Assembly: GCF_032925565.1 (NCBI RefSeq) | Contig: NZ_CP136708.1 | Coordinates: 2,666,001 to 2,730,000, forward strand | Direction: 5' to 3' | Source of the DNA: Alteromonas sp. CI.11.F.A3 | GTDB taxonomy: Bacteria > Pseudomonadota > Gammaproteobacteria > Enterobacterales > Alteromonadaceae | DNA: 64,000 bases | Shown here: in pieces, positions 44,459-52,950 of the stretch | Numbering within the stretch: position 1 is the first letter of the stretch | Layout of the letters: each line of letters starts with the position of its first letter | Notes under the pieces: generated by a model | Told to the model about the DNA's origin: nothing | What the model saw: the letters and a program-made list of their open reading frames with translations, nothing else | The model's database searches: none | Made by a program: the position numbers and the translations under genes

Positions 44459-44491
44459 AAGGCCCTTCAATGTAAATTGAAGGGCCTTTTT
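44459..44491. terminator. Intrinsic terminator of fur
   Basis: AAGGCCCTTCAAT and ATTGAAGGGCCTT form a 13-base stem around GTAA, with T residues after it. Confidence 0.94.
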
Positions 44492-44559
44492 GTTTTTCTT
44501 TCAAAACCACGAACAAGATATTTGGCATAACGCGCGAGCTCGCGTGGCCGAAATAATGG

Positions 44560-44571
44560 ATACCGGTTTCC
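44560..44571. promoter_or_regulatory. Second copy of the gluconate-type operator, behind gntP
   Basis: ATACCGGTTTCC carries the ten bases ACCGGTTTCC that also occur at 46164-46173 in front of gntP. It lies 77 bases past the gntP stop, about 1.6 kb from the first copy. Nearby, a CGCGAGCTCGCG palindrome sits at 44533-44544. Confidence 0.35.
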
Positions 44572-44647
44572 TAATTTTTCCTAATCTCTCAAGATCACCC
44601 TAAGTAAACATCAATAAAAAGTATCTGCATGTGTATGTGTATTTATC

Positions 44648-45988
44648 CTAGACAAACAAGGCTAAAAGGAGTGTTAGCATCAGTCCGACAACGCCAATGA
44701 TAGTTGCCATGCAGGTCCAGGAAATTAAGGTGTTTTTTACTGAGATATCGAAATATCGGTTAATGATCCAAAATCCCGTATCGTTTACGTGAGACATAGC
44801 GGTTGCTCCAGCAGCGATAGAGATGGTCATTAGCGCTAATAAAGATGGTGATAACGACAGTGCATTTACCACAGGTGCCATCAGACCTGCAGCCGTTAAC
44901 ATGGCAACGGTTGCCGAGCCTTGAATGATCCTTACGGAAATGGCAATAAGAAAGCCAGCCATAAGCGGTGGTAAGGGTGAAAGTGCCACCACATCAGCAA
45001 AAGCTTGTCCTGCCCCCGAATCGATTAATACTTGTTTGAACATACCACCCGCACCTGTCACTAATATCACGAGTGCAACTGGCTCTAACCCTTTCGATGC
45101 CACATTTCTCACTTGATCTGCACTTAAACCTTGGTTTTTACCCAGCCACTTAAAACATGCCAAGGTCGCGATGGTGAGTGCGATGAATGGATGTCCAACA
45201 AAAATAAATACCTGTTTTACTATGCCATCGGCTAGCACAAATTTCGCAATTGACCCGATGAGGATCACTACAAGAGGAAAGAATAACAAAGCGGCCACTA
45301 ATGAAAATGAGGGCAATGCTTCTACTGGTCTAGCTTCGATATTTCTAATATGTTCCGGCACTGGCACATGGATTTTTTTGGCGATATACGATGCGTAAAT
45401 TGGGCCAGCAATACAGGCACATGGCACACCAACAATAAAACCAAATAAAATCACTAGGCCTATATCAGCATTCAAAATAGACGCCACGGCAACTGGCCCA
45501 GGCGTGGGGGGAATAAAGGCATGGGTAACCGCAAGCCCTGCAGCTAAAGGAATGCCATAATAAATTAACGACTTACCGGTTTTTTGCGCCATTGAATAAA
45601 TCAACGGCATTAATATAATAAGTCCTACCTCAAAAAACACAGGTATCGCCACAAGGAAACCGGTTATTACCAGTGCCCATTGGCTATTTTTTTCACCGAA
45701 CTTCTGTTTGATGGTTAGCGCCAGTCTATCCACACCACCCGACTCTTCTAAGAATTGCCCGAACATTGCGCCTAGCCCCACTATAGTGGCAACAAATCCA
45801 AGGGTATTTCCCATTCCGCTTTGCATTGAATTGAGCACTTCTGTGGCGTCCATTCCCGTGCCTAATCCTACAAAAGCTGCTGCAATAATAATGGCAATAA
45901 ATGCATGTACTTTTTTAGCAATAACCAAATAGGCCAGCAGCACAATGCTGATGATGGCGAAAAAAAGAAGTGAAAAAGTATCTGACAT
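44648..45988 (-). CDS. GntP family gluconate:H+ symporter
   Basis: A 446-residue inner-membrane carrier with about 12-14 hydrophobic segments. ATVNDTGFW-like AMSHVNDTGFWIINRYF near the end, GSATVAMLTAAGLMAP and FIPPTPGPVAVASILNADIG are typical GntP/GntT motifs. It takes up gluconate or a related hexonate with protons. It is divergent from a gluconokinase and a LacI-type regulator, supporting gluconate as substrate. Some GntP relatives carry glycerate, idonate or fructuronate, so the kinase specificity is the best guide. Confidence 0.9.
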   Translation of the reverse strand: MSDTFSLLFFAIISIVLLAYLVIAKKVHAFIAIIIAAAFVGLGTGMDATEVLNSMQSGMGNTLGFVATIVGLGAMFGQFLEESGGVDRLALTIKQKFGEKNSQWALVITGFLVAIPVFFEVGLIILMPLIYSMAQKTGKSLIYYGIPLAAGLAVTHAFIPPTPGPVAVASILNADIGLVILFGFIVGVPCACIAGPIYASYIAKKIHVPVPEHIRNIEARPVEALPSFSLVAALLFFPLVVILIGSIAKFVLADGIVKQVFIFVGHPFIALTIATLACFKWLGKNQGLSADQVRNVASKGLEPVALVILVTGAGGMFKQVLIDSGAGQAFADVVALSPLPPLMAGFLIAISVRIIQGSATVAMLTAAGLMAPVVNALSLSPSLLALMTISIAAGATAMSHVNDTGFWIINRYFDISVKNTLISWTCMATIIGVVGLMLTLLLALFV

Positions 45989-46160
45989 GTTTCTTCCCTA
46001 TAACCTGCAATTAGCGGCACGTAAAAATCTGAGGTACACGATGAAAATTTTTATTATTTAGTAGACAGAGAACACCTCAGGCAACCCGTTGTTACCCCAT
46101 GCAACACAACGTTAACAAATTATGTATTCGCCGTAACACTATTATAAAGAAACCTTGAAC

Positions 46161-46173
46161 GCAACCGGTTTCC
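46161..46173. promoter_or_regulatory. Probable GntR-type operator upstream of gntP and gntK
   Basis: AACCGGTT is a palindrome with the CCGG centre typical of LacI-family gluconate repressors (the E. coli GntR site also centres on ACCGGT). It is 175 bases before the gntP start and 75 before gntK, in the divergent region 45989-46247. Confidence 0.5.
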
Positions 46174-46247
46174 GAATTATGCTTATTTTAAATTAATTAA
46201 CGTAGTGTCGGGCTCATTGCTTAGCATTGAATCAAAAAGGTAGTTGA

Positions 46248-46841
46248 ATGACTGCAAATACCGTTTTCTTTATTACTGGGGTTTCAGGCACAGGGAAATC
46301 TACCATCGGCGAGCGTGTGGCTTCTGAACTGGGATTCGTTTTTGAGGAAGGTGATAATTATCACCCTACCGCTAGCGTAGAAAAAATGTCTGCTGGTATT
46401 CCGTTAGAAGATGCCGATAGATGGGACTGGCTAACGCACTTGAATAAAATAGCCAAAGAGCATTTGGCAAATGATCAAAGCGCTATTATTTCTTGTTCAG
46501 CGCTTAAAGCATCCTATCGAGCAATATTATGTGAAGGGCTAACAGGTAGGCAAGCTGAAGAGCTAACTGAAGAGAAAACAAATCCATTAGCTAAAGGCGT
46601 TCAATCAAATGTAAGGTTCATCTACTTACATGGCTCTACCGATACCATTGGCCAGAGGCTTAAACAAAGACAGCATTTTTTTGTGGGCGATGATATGCTC
46701 AAAAGTCAGTTTTCTACCCTTGAAGTACCCACTAAAGATGAGGCTTTCTTTGTAGACGTGACACAAAGTGTCGATGAGGTAGTGGCTACCTGCAAAACGT
46801 TTATCAGCTCAGTGACAAGGGCGACATTACCCCTGGATTAA
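46248..46841 (+). CDS. gntK: Gluconokinase
   Basis: A 197-residue P-loop kinase that makes 6-phosphogluconate. GVSGTGKST is the Walker A loop, FEEGDNYHPTASVEKMSAGIPLEDADRWDWL the substrate-binding block, and SCSALKASYRAIL the third family motif. FIYLHGSTDTIGQRLKQRQHFFVGDDMLKSQFSTLE is the lid. An insertion of about 20 residues, rich in Glu/Thr (TGRQAEELTEEKTNPLAKGV), follows the SCSALK motif and is longer than in E. coli GntK. ATG follows AAGGTAG. The LacI regulator gene follows after 84 bases. Confidence 0.93.
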   Translation: MTANTVFFITGVSGTGKSTIGERVASELGFVFEEGDNYHPTASVEKMSAGIPLEDADRWDWLTHLNKIAKEHLANDQSAIISCSALKASYRAILCEGLTGRQAEELTEEKTNPLAKGVQSNVRFIYLHGSTDTIGQRLKQRQHFFVGDDMLKSQFSTLEVPTKDEAFFVDVTQSVDEVVATCKTFISSVTRATLPLD

Positions 46842-46925
46842 GGCCCTTTTAATACAGCCCTATAGCGCTCTCCTCACGGCTTAATATGTAAACTGCGCAC
46901 TAATAATAAAAATTGAATATACCCT

Positions 46926-47933
46926 ATGAAAAATATAAAGAAACGTACCACCATTTCAGATATCGCAGCACATTTAGGTATTCACAAAACTACGGTTTCT
47001 CGCGCACTTAAAGATTCAAGTAGCATTTCTAAAGCGTTATCGCTGAAAATAAAGAAAGCGGCTAAGGACTTAAATTACATCCCCAACCGCGCCGCACAAA
47101 GTTTATCTATTCAAAACAATAAAACGATTGCATTGCTACTGCCTTCATTTGGGAACAATGTCTTTAACGATGTAGTTTCAGGTGCAAAAACTATTGCTGA
47201 TGAACTTGGCTATGCATTAATGATTGGTGACGCTACCTATTCAGAATTGGGAGAGGAACGAATTGTTGAATCTTATATTCAGCAAGCGGTTTCAGGTTTC
47301 ATTCTCACGTCTAGCCGCCATACCGATGAAACCATAAGAATGTTAAAAAATACAAATGCGCCGGTTGCTGAAATAATGGATATGTCGGACTCTACTTTCG
47401 ACGTCAATTATGGTGTAGATCATTTCAATGCGGGAAAAGAAATGACGGACTATTTAGTAAACGTGAAGGGCAGAAAGAAAATTGCTTTTTGTTCATTGCT
47501 GCTTGATTGGCGTGCTGTACTTAGAAAACGAGGCTGGGAGCAGGCCCTTCATAATGCACAGTTGCAAGATGATATGTGCCTTCAGTCACGTGCTGATGCC
47601 TCATTTCAAGCGGGCGCTGAATTGCTAGTTGAATCGCTTCACAAATGGCCAGACTTAGATGCCATATTTTTTGTTAGTGATGAGCTTGCAGCCGGAGCTG
47701 TAATGGAATGTAATCGCCGGGGGATCAAACCGGGAAAAGACATTGATATATGTGGTTTCAACGATTTGAGCTTTGCGAAAGCTATTTACCCTTCCCTTAC
47801 CACGGTATCCACACCAAGAAGGGAGATGGCTGAATTAGCCACCCGCTCATTGATATCTATTATCGAAGGTAAAAGTGTAAGCGAAACAAGTAAAGTGTTC
47901 CCCTATCACATTAAATTAAGGGAAACCGCCTAG
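46926..47933 (+). CDS. gntR: LacI family regulator of gluconate genes
   Basis: A 335-residue repressor. The N-terminal helix-turn-helix TISDIAAHLGIHKTTVSRALKDSSSISKALS is the LacI-family DNA reader, followed by the hinge YIPNRAAQSL and a periplasmic-binding-protein-like effector domain. Its neighbours are gluconokinase and gluconate permease, so gluconate or 6-phosphogluconate is the likely effector. LacI-type proteins commonly form dimers of dimers, which fits the two operator-like copies. No clear ribosome site before the ATG at 46926. Confidence 0.88.
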   Translation: MKNIKKRTTISDIAAHLGIHKTTVSRALKDSSSISKALSLKIKKAAKDLNYIPNRAAQSLSIQNNKTIALLLPSFGNNVFNDVVSGAKTIADELGYALMIGDATYSELGEERIVESYIQQAVSGFILTSSRHTDETIRMLKNTNAPVAEIMDMSDSTFDVNYGVDHFNAGKEMTDYLVNVKGRKKIAFCSLLLDWRAVLRKRGWEQALHNAQLQDDMCLQSRADASFQAGAELLVESLHKWPDLDAIFFVSDELAAGAVMECNRRGIKPGKDIDICGFNDLSFAKAIYPSLTTVSTPRREMAELATRSLISIIEGKSVSETSKVFPYHIKLRETA

Positions 47934-48070
47934 GCATTTTGCCTGTTTGCGCTTCCCTACCCTTCATTTTACAGCAGTATTAACAGACTTAGGTTCAGGC
48001 TTAAAACATCAAGCGTTTCGTTTTAAGCCCCAAGTTTGAGCTTTTAACGTAAGTTTTTTAACTCTATGCC

Positions 48071-48937
48071 CTAAGCCTCAAACTTATAATTGTGATAAGC
48101 CTTTATGGCTTTCTCCCACATCGTCCCCACTTCACCAGTACCAATGGTTTTACCATCAACTTCAATTACAGGCGCAATTTCTTTGCTTGAAGATGTTAAC
48201 CAGACTTCGTCTGCGTTAAATAAATCTTCCGTGGTGAACCACTTTTCTTCTACTACCAAGCCCGCTTGTTTAAATGCTTCTAACGCTATTTGGCGGGTGA
48301 TCCCAGGTAAAAGCTGGTTATCTAATGGTGGGGTGAAAATAGCGTTATCTTTTACCATGAAAACGTTGCATGAACTCGCCTCAGTAATAATGCCGTCACT
48401 ATTGTGCAAAATAGTTTCTTGAACGCCACTCTCTACTCCCGCCTGAAAGTGCATGACATTACCTAACAATGACGTTGATTTGATATGACATCGCTGCCAT
48501 CGTTTATCTTCTTCAAGCGCTACTGTGAACGGTTTAACTTTATCCGCTTCTAGGGGTTGAGCGGGCGCAATTTCAAATGCAAAACCAAATACGGTGGGCG
48601 TAATATTTTGCGGGTAGGCATGATAACGCTTAGTGTCCGTGCCTCGACTAATATGAAAATACACGCCAATGTTTCCGCTTGGAAAATGACTAGCATTGGC
48701 GTCAATAAGCCCATCTAGGTTTTGCTGCCATTGCTGTGCACTATAAGGGTTAGTGATAGAAATTGCGGCTAATCCATCACGCATTCTGCTTAAGTGGCCT
48801 ATCATACCCACTGCCTTCCCGTGATAAGTGGGTATAACTTCATAAATCCCATCACCGAACAAAAAGCCTCGGTCCATGGGGGATATTTTAGCTTCTGATA
48901 ACGGCATGAATTCGCCGTTTAAAAATGCAATGGTCAC
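48071..48937 (-). CDS. Class IV aminotransferase, D-amino-acid transaminase-like
   Basis: A 288-residue fold-type IV PLP enzyme. FLNGEFMPLSEAKISPMDRGFLFGDGIYEVI is the family N-terminus, the PLP lysine is in CHIKSTSLLGNVM, GIITEASSCNVFMVKDN follows, and LLPGITRQIALEAF is the last block. This pattern matches D-alanine aminotransferases better than branched-chain ones. The open frame begins at 48973, but GTG at 48937 has AGGAG 9 bases before it and begins the fold; it lies 2 bases after the pxpC stop. As last gene of the 5-oxoprolinase operon it probably handles a related amino acid. The link to oxoproline is inference. Confidence 0.88.
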   Translation of the reverse strand: MTIAFLNGEFMPLSEAKISPMDRGFLFGDGIYEVIPTYHGKAVGMIGHLSRMRDGLAAISITNPYSAQQWQQNLDGLIDANASHFPSGNIGVYFHISRGTDTKRYHAYPQNITPTVFGFAFEIAPAQPLEADKVKPFTVALEEDKRWQRCHIKSTSLLGNVMHFQAGVESGVQETILHNSDGIITEASSCNVFMVKDNAIFTPPLDNQLLPGITRQIALEAFKQAGLVVEEKWFTTEDLFNADEVWLTSSSKEIAPVIEVDGKTIGTGEVGTMWEKAIKAYHNYKFEA

Positions 48938-48939
48938 TC

Positions 48940-49872
48940 TTATTCTCCTGTAAGGCGAAGTCGTTTTTGCCAATTCAATAAAAATGCGGCGCGAGCATCG
49001 TCGTAGTGCTGACTTATGAAAGTAACAGTCTCCCCCGGCACGGCTTGTGCTAAACGATTAACATCAAGCAAACTTACGCTGCCAAGCTTAGGGTAGCCTC
49101 CTAAGGTTTGTCTATCTCGCATCATCACAATAGGTTGCCCATCGGGCGGAATTTGCATCGCGCCAATGTGTATTGCTTCAGAGCGCATTTTACTAATGTG
49201 GCTATGAATGGGGGCACCAGTCAATCGATAGCCCATACGATTAATATTCGTTGTTACCGTGTACTCATTTAAAAACAACCGCCCTTTTTCAGAAGCATTA
49301 AATTTGTCTTCTTGGTAGCCAAGTATTAACGCTAAGGGTTGGTTCAAGTCGTATCGCGGCCAGTGCTTCTGTGCCAGCGCCCTGTGAGCACTGCGTAATG
49401 TTGGGGTTTCAATGTCGATGGAATCGCCAACCCCTAACGGTGCACCTTTGTTTTCAAGGCCGCCTATCCCCTCACGCAAAACCGTGCACGCACTGCCTAA
49501 AGGTGATGGCACTTGCCACCGCCCTTGTATAGCTAGATAGGCTTTGCTGCCCATGTGTTCACTGTCAATGGATACCCTATCACCCGCTTTAACAAAGATG
49601 GTTTCAAATGGGCAAGCCGATTGACCATTGACCAGGCAAACCACATTGCGACCGGTAGCCGCCACCTGCCCGTTGGTATCAAATACAAATTCTGCGCACC
49701 CTATAATTTCAATACACGGCGTATTTTCTTGGTTACCAGCGAGATAATTCGCCCACCAATATGCTTCTTCATCCATAGGGCCTGACTGACAAAAGCCTTG
49801 ATGCTGTTTACCTTGCCGCCCACCGTCGATAATTAGGCTCAGCAAACCATTTTGTTCAACACTAACCTTCAT
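48940..49872 (-). CDS. pxpC: 5-oxoprolinase subunit PxpC (biotin-dependent carboxyltransferase family)
   Basis: A 310-residue subunit of the PxpABC complex that opens 5-oxoproline to glutamate with ATP. GGRQGKQHQGFCQSGPMDEEAYWWANYLAGN and the NRMGYRLTGAPI and QIPPDGQPIVMMRDRQTLGGYPKLGSV segments are the family hallmarks. Its start overlaps the end of pxpB by 11 bases, so the two are coupled. It removes the dead-end metabolite 5-oxoproline that arises from glutamine or gamma-glutamyl chemistry. Confidence 0.94.
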   Translation of the reverse strand: MKVSVEQNGLLSLIIDGGRQGKQHQGFCQSGPMDEEAYWWANYLAGNQENTPCIEIIGCAEFVFDTNGQVAATGRNVVCLVNGQSACPFETIFVKAGDRVSIDSEHMGSKAYLAIQGRWQVPSPLGSACTVLREGIGGLENKGAPLGVGDSIDIETPTLRSAHRALAQKHWPRYDLNQPLALILGYQEDKFNASEKGRLFLNEYTVTTNINRMGYRLTGAPIHSHISKMRSEAIHIGAMQIPPDGQPIVMMRDRQTLGGYPKLGSVSLLDVNRLAQAVPGETVTFISQHYDDARAAFLLNWQKRLRLTGE

Positions 49873-50566
49873 GCAAGTCTCTGAATTCCTGTTCTGAAAT
49901 AGGCGCGAACTTTACATTATCACCTACTTTTAAAAGCGCGTTATGGCTAGTATCCACTAAGTTTAGTGGGCATAAACCCAACAAATGCCAGCCACCAGGC
50001 GATGACGAAGGGTAAATAGCGGTTTGGGCATCGGCAATGGCAACCGCCCCTTTTGGTACCTGCTTTCGTGGCGTTTCTAATCTAGCGCAGTGCAAGGTGT
50101 CGGGCACGTTCCCCATATAAGCAAAACCTGGCGCGAATCCAACAGCGTAAACTTTGTAAGTCATGCTGATATGAGCATCAATAATATCCTGCTCGCTTAA
50201 GCCCGTTTTCTGGCTAACCAACGCTAAGTCGTTAGCCGGTTCTGCGCCGTACCACACGGGTATTTCATGAGTTTTCACGCTAATACCGTCAGTAGCATTT
50301 ATCCTTATCTTTGGATCTTGCGCTGCCACTGAGCGAAGCATCTGATAAACATAATGGCTATCCACTTTGTGAGCATCAAAAACCAATAGCAATGAATCGT
50401 ATGCCGGCACGCATTCTTTTAGCCACGGAAACGCCAAGTTCGTAATGGCATGCAACCAATGCTGACATCGCGCATTGGCAATATCTACCGTGTCGCCCGC
50501 GAAATACAAAAGTATGGCATCTAAACCAGCAGGTACAATCTGCTTAATATCCCCAAAGGGATGCAT
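49862..50566 (-). CDS. pxpB: 5-oxoprolinase subunit PxpB
   Basis: A 234-residue subunit with the carboxyltransferase domain 1 fold. VYAVGFAPGFAYMGNVPD, LETPRKQVPKGAVAIADAQTAIYPSSSPGGWHLLG is the highly conserved core. It works with PxpC and PxpA. ATG at 50566 follows AAGGAT at good spacing. A 98-base gap separates it from pxpA upstream, without a convincing terminator. Confidence 0.94.
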   Translation of the reverse strand: MHPFGDIKQIVPAGLDAILLYFAGDTVDIANARCQHWLHAITNLAFPWLKECVPAYDSLLLVFDAHKVDSHYVYQMLRSVAAQDPKIRINATDGISVKTHEIPVWYGAEPANDLALVSQKTGLSEQDIIDAHISMTYKVYAVGFAPGFAYMGNVPDTLHCARLETPRKQVPKGAVAIADAQTAIYPSSSPGGWHLLGLCPLNLVDTSHNALLKVGDNVKFAPISEQEFRDLHEG

Positions 50567-50664
50567 AGTAATATCCTTAATAAAAAGGGTGAAATTGTGG
50601 CGACGTTAAGGCATTTATGTGATTTATTAAGTAAAAAGTGAATGCGCTTGTGCCTTCATACCGT

Positions 50665-51393
50665 CTATTTCATGCATTCACGAATTTGTTGCGCAATGTC
50701 AACTGCACCGGCGGTATCGCCATGCACGCACAGTGTGTCAGCCTGTAATGGCAATCTTTGCCCGCTAACGGTAATGACTTCCCCATCTTCAATCAAAAGC
50801 TTTGCTTGCGTTAACGCTTCTGCGGCAGTTAACACTGCGCCTTCTTGTGAGCGGGGCTGCAAAAAACCTTCATCGGTATATCGTCGATCTGAAAACGCTT
50901 CGAATATTAGCGACAATCCATATTCTTGTGCTTCGAGCACCAGCGCTTCATTGTGGGCGTGTGATTGCACCATCAATCCCAATCGACCTTTATTAATACT
51001 ACCCACAGCTTGCATAACTGCAGTGCGCACTTGAGGGTCAAGCATCATATCGTTATATAACGCACCATGGGGTTTCACATAGCTCACTGGCACGCCAACG
51101 ATACTGGCCATACCCATCAATGCACTGACTTGATATTGAACACAGGCTATCAGTTCTTTTATTGGCATAGCGAGACTTCGACGTCCAAACCCTTGTAAAT
51201 CGGGATAAGAAGGATGCGCGCCTATTTCAACATTACTGTTTTTAGCCAAATACAAAGCTTGTTTCATCACCACGGGATCACCGGCATGAAAGCCGCACGC
51301 AATGTTAGCTTGGTCGATAAATTTCATAATATCGGCGTCTACAGGCATTTGCCATGCACCGAAACTTTCACCTAAATCGCAATTTAACTTCAT
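50665..51393 (-). CDS. pxpA: 5-oxoprolinase subunit PxpA (LamB/YcsF family)
   Basis: A 242-residue subunit of the LamB/YcsF family with a TIM-barrel-type fold. It begins MKLNCDLGESFGAWQMPVD, a diagnostic start, with NIACGFHAGDP and GAHPSYPDLQGFGRR as further signatures and VKPHGALYND in the middle. It is the first gene of the unit pxpA-pxpB-pxpC-class IV aminotransferase. A CvfB-like gene is divergent, leaving only about 60 bases for both promoters. Confidence 0.95.
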   Translation of the reverse strand: MKLNCDLGESFGAWQMPVDADIMKFIDQANIACGFHAGDPVVMKQALYLAKNSNVEIGAHPSYPDLQGFGRRSLAMPIKELIACVQYQVSALMGMASIVGVPVSYVKPHGALYNDMMLDPQVRTAVMQAVGSINKGRLGLMVQSHAHNEALVLEAQEYGLSLIFEAFSDRRYTDEGFLQPRSQEGAVLTAAEALTQAKLLIEDGEVITVSGQRLPLQADTLCVHGDTAGAVDIAQQIRECMK

Positions 51394-51458
51394 AAGTGTT
51401 TAGCTCTTAACCTCAATCCGATATCATGTTACCTGTTCTTTTTTAAAAGTCAGTGTTA

Positions 51459-52331
51459 ATGATAAATATTGGAAAAATTAATACATTAAAAGTGGTAGCG
51501 GAATATCCGTTCGGCTATGCATTAGCGCCACTTACCGATAATGTAGATTCAACCGACTACAGTAGCGATGATATGCCTACTGTAACCTTACCTCACGACG
51601 AAGTAACCACGCCGTTGGAAGTGGAACAAACCCTAGATGTGTTTGTGGCTACCGATCAGCGCGGCGATTTTTTTGCTACCTTGAAGCCACCGCGCATACA
51701 AGTAGGTGAAACCAAGGTACTTAAAGCGGTTTCTGCTACACACTTTGGCGCTTTTTTTGACTGGGGCTTAGAGAACGACTTACTCATACCCGCCGATTAT
51801 CAAGAATCGCCTATTGACCCCGGTATGTATTACGTTGTTCACGCTTTCTTTGATGAAAAAACAAATCGAATTTTAGGTGCAACCCGTTTGCACTACTTCC
51901 TTAAAGAAGGCAGCGCCTATCTTAGCGAAGGTGAAAATGTAAGTTGCTTGGTTTATGCCAAGTCTGACTTAGGCTTCAAAGTGGTATTGAACGAGAGAGC
52001 CCTAGGCCTAATATTTCATAGTGATGCATTTAAACCGCTAAAAGTAGGGCAATCTACTGATGGCGTAGTTAAAACCATCCGTGAAGATGGCAAGATTGAC
52101 GTGGTGTTACAGCGTCATGATAAGGAAACTCGTGATGCCTTGCAGCAAGCCATCTTAGATGATTTGGAAGCCCACGGTGGTATTTCAACACTCACGGACA
52201 AAAGTCCGCCCGATGCTATTTACCAGCATTTTAATGTAAGTAAAGCCGCGTATAAAAAAGCATTAGGCGCGTTGTACAAACAAAAGAAAATCACCATTGG
52301 CGCAGACGCCGTTCGTCTCACCCAATCGTAA
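51459..52331 (+). CDS. S1 RNA-binding protein, CvfB/YitL-like
   Basis: A 290-residue protein. It has N-terminal S1-like domains (ATHFGAFFDWGLENDLLIPADYQ is typical), a further S1 repeat with VNEWAIGLIF-like VVLNERALGLIFHSDAFKPLKVGQ, and a C-terminal winged helix, DAIYQHFNVSKAAYKKALGALYKQKKITI. CvfB of Gram-positive bacteria binds RNA and modulates virulence gene expression. The role in gammaproteobacteria is open. Either GTG 51453 or ATG 51459 could start it; ATG is preferred by identity, as neither has a strong ribosome site. Confidence 0.88.
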   Translation: MINIGKINTLKVVAEYPFGYALAPLTDNVDSTDYSSDDMPTVTLPHDEVTTPLEVEQTLDVFVATDQRGDFFATLKPPRIQVGETKVLKAVSATHFGAFFDWGLENDLLIPADYQESPIDPGMYYVVHAFFDEKTNRILGATRLHYFLKEGSAYLSEGENVSCLVYAKSDLGFKVVLNERALGLIFHSDAFKPLKVGQSTDGVVKTIREDGKIDVVLQRHDKETRDALQQAILDDLEAHGGISTLTDKSPPDAIYQHFNVSKAAYKKALGALYKQKKITIGADAVRLTQS

Positions 52332-52357
52332 GCAGGAACTAATAGGTAGGAAGTACA

Positions 52358-52765
52358 ATGAAAGCTCAAGTTTCATGGGATAAAGACCTCACTTTCACCG
52401 GTACAACCGACAGTGGGTATAAAACCGTCATGGACGGTAGTGGAAATGCAGTATCACCAATGGAATCAGTATTGTTAGCCGTTGGCGCCTGCTCCAGTAT
52501 TGATGTGGTAGACATCCTTAAAAAGGGTCGTCACGAAATTGAAAGCTGTGAATGTGAATTAGAAGCCGATCGTGCTGATGACGCCCCACGGGTATTCACA
52601 AAAATTCATGCTCACTACACAGTGGTAGCAAGCAGCGTGACCGAGAAAGCATTAGCACGTGCAGTACAACTTTCTACTGAAAAGTATTGCTCAGTAATGT
52701 TAATGCTTACCGGCAATGTGGAGATCACCACCAGCTATACCTTAGTTGAATCCACACACAATTAG
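52358..52765 (+). CDS. OsmC family protein (YhfA-like)
   Basis: A 135-residue OsmC-fold protein. The first redox cysteine is in LLAVGACSSIDVVDILKKGRH and the second in STEKYCSVMLML, the usual pairing for peroxide-reducing OsmC/Ohr relatives. The C-S-S context with charged SPMESVLLAVG is like YhfA, whose role is not well defined. ATG at 52358 follows AGGAAG. It lies 26 bases behind the CvfB-like gene and shares its transcript. Confidence 0.9.
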   Translation: MKAQVSWDKDLTFTGTTDSGYKTVMDGSGNAVSPMESVLLAVGACSSIDVVDILKKGRHEIESCECELEADRADDAPRVFTKIHAHYTVVASSVTEKALARAVQLSTEKYCSVMLMLTGNVEITTSYTLVESTHN

Positions 52766-52788
52766 GCTAATACGCCACCTATTAGTGT

Positions 52789-52820
52789 AAAGGGCTATCA
52801 GTGATTGATGGCCCTTTTTT
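52789..52820 (+). terminator. Intrinsic terminator of the CvfB-OsmC unit
   Basis: A 12-base stem with one T-G wobble, AAAGGGCTATCA against TGATGGCCCTTT around GTGAT, followed by T residues. Confidence 0.9.
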
Positions 52821-52950
52821 ATTCTCCCACCAAAAACAAGCTAACCAACTGATTATAAACATATAAACATCTTCTTACACTTACTGGCATGGTTGCTGCT
52901 GTAAGTTGGTAATAAACTAATAATTAACGACAACAATCAGGTATTTGACC

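Noticed and set aside
44533..44544. CGCGAGCTCGCG palindrome as a replication or partition site
   Set aside because: A single 12-base palindrome with no repeats or partition genes nearby; recorded only as a neighbour of the operator copy.
48001..48085. Inverted repeats TTAAAAC/GTTTTAA and AAGTTTGAG/CTCAAACTT between gntR and the class IV aminotransferase gene
   Set aside because: Arms are short, AT-rich and far apart, and one arm lies inside coding sequence; not distinguishable from chance.
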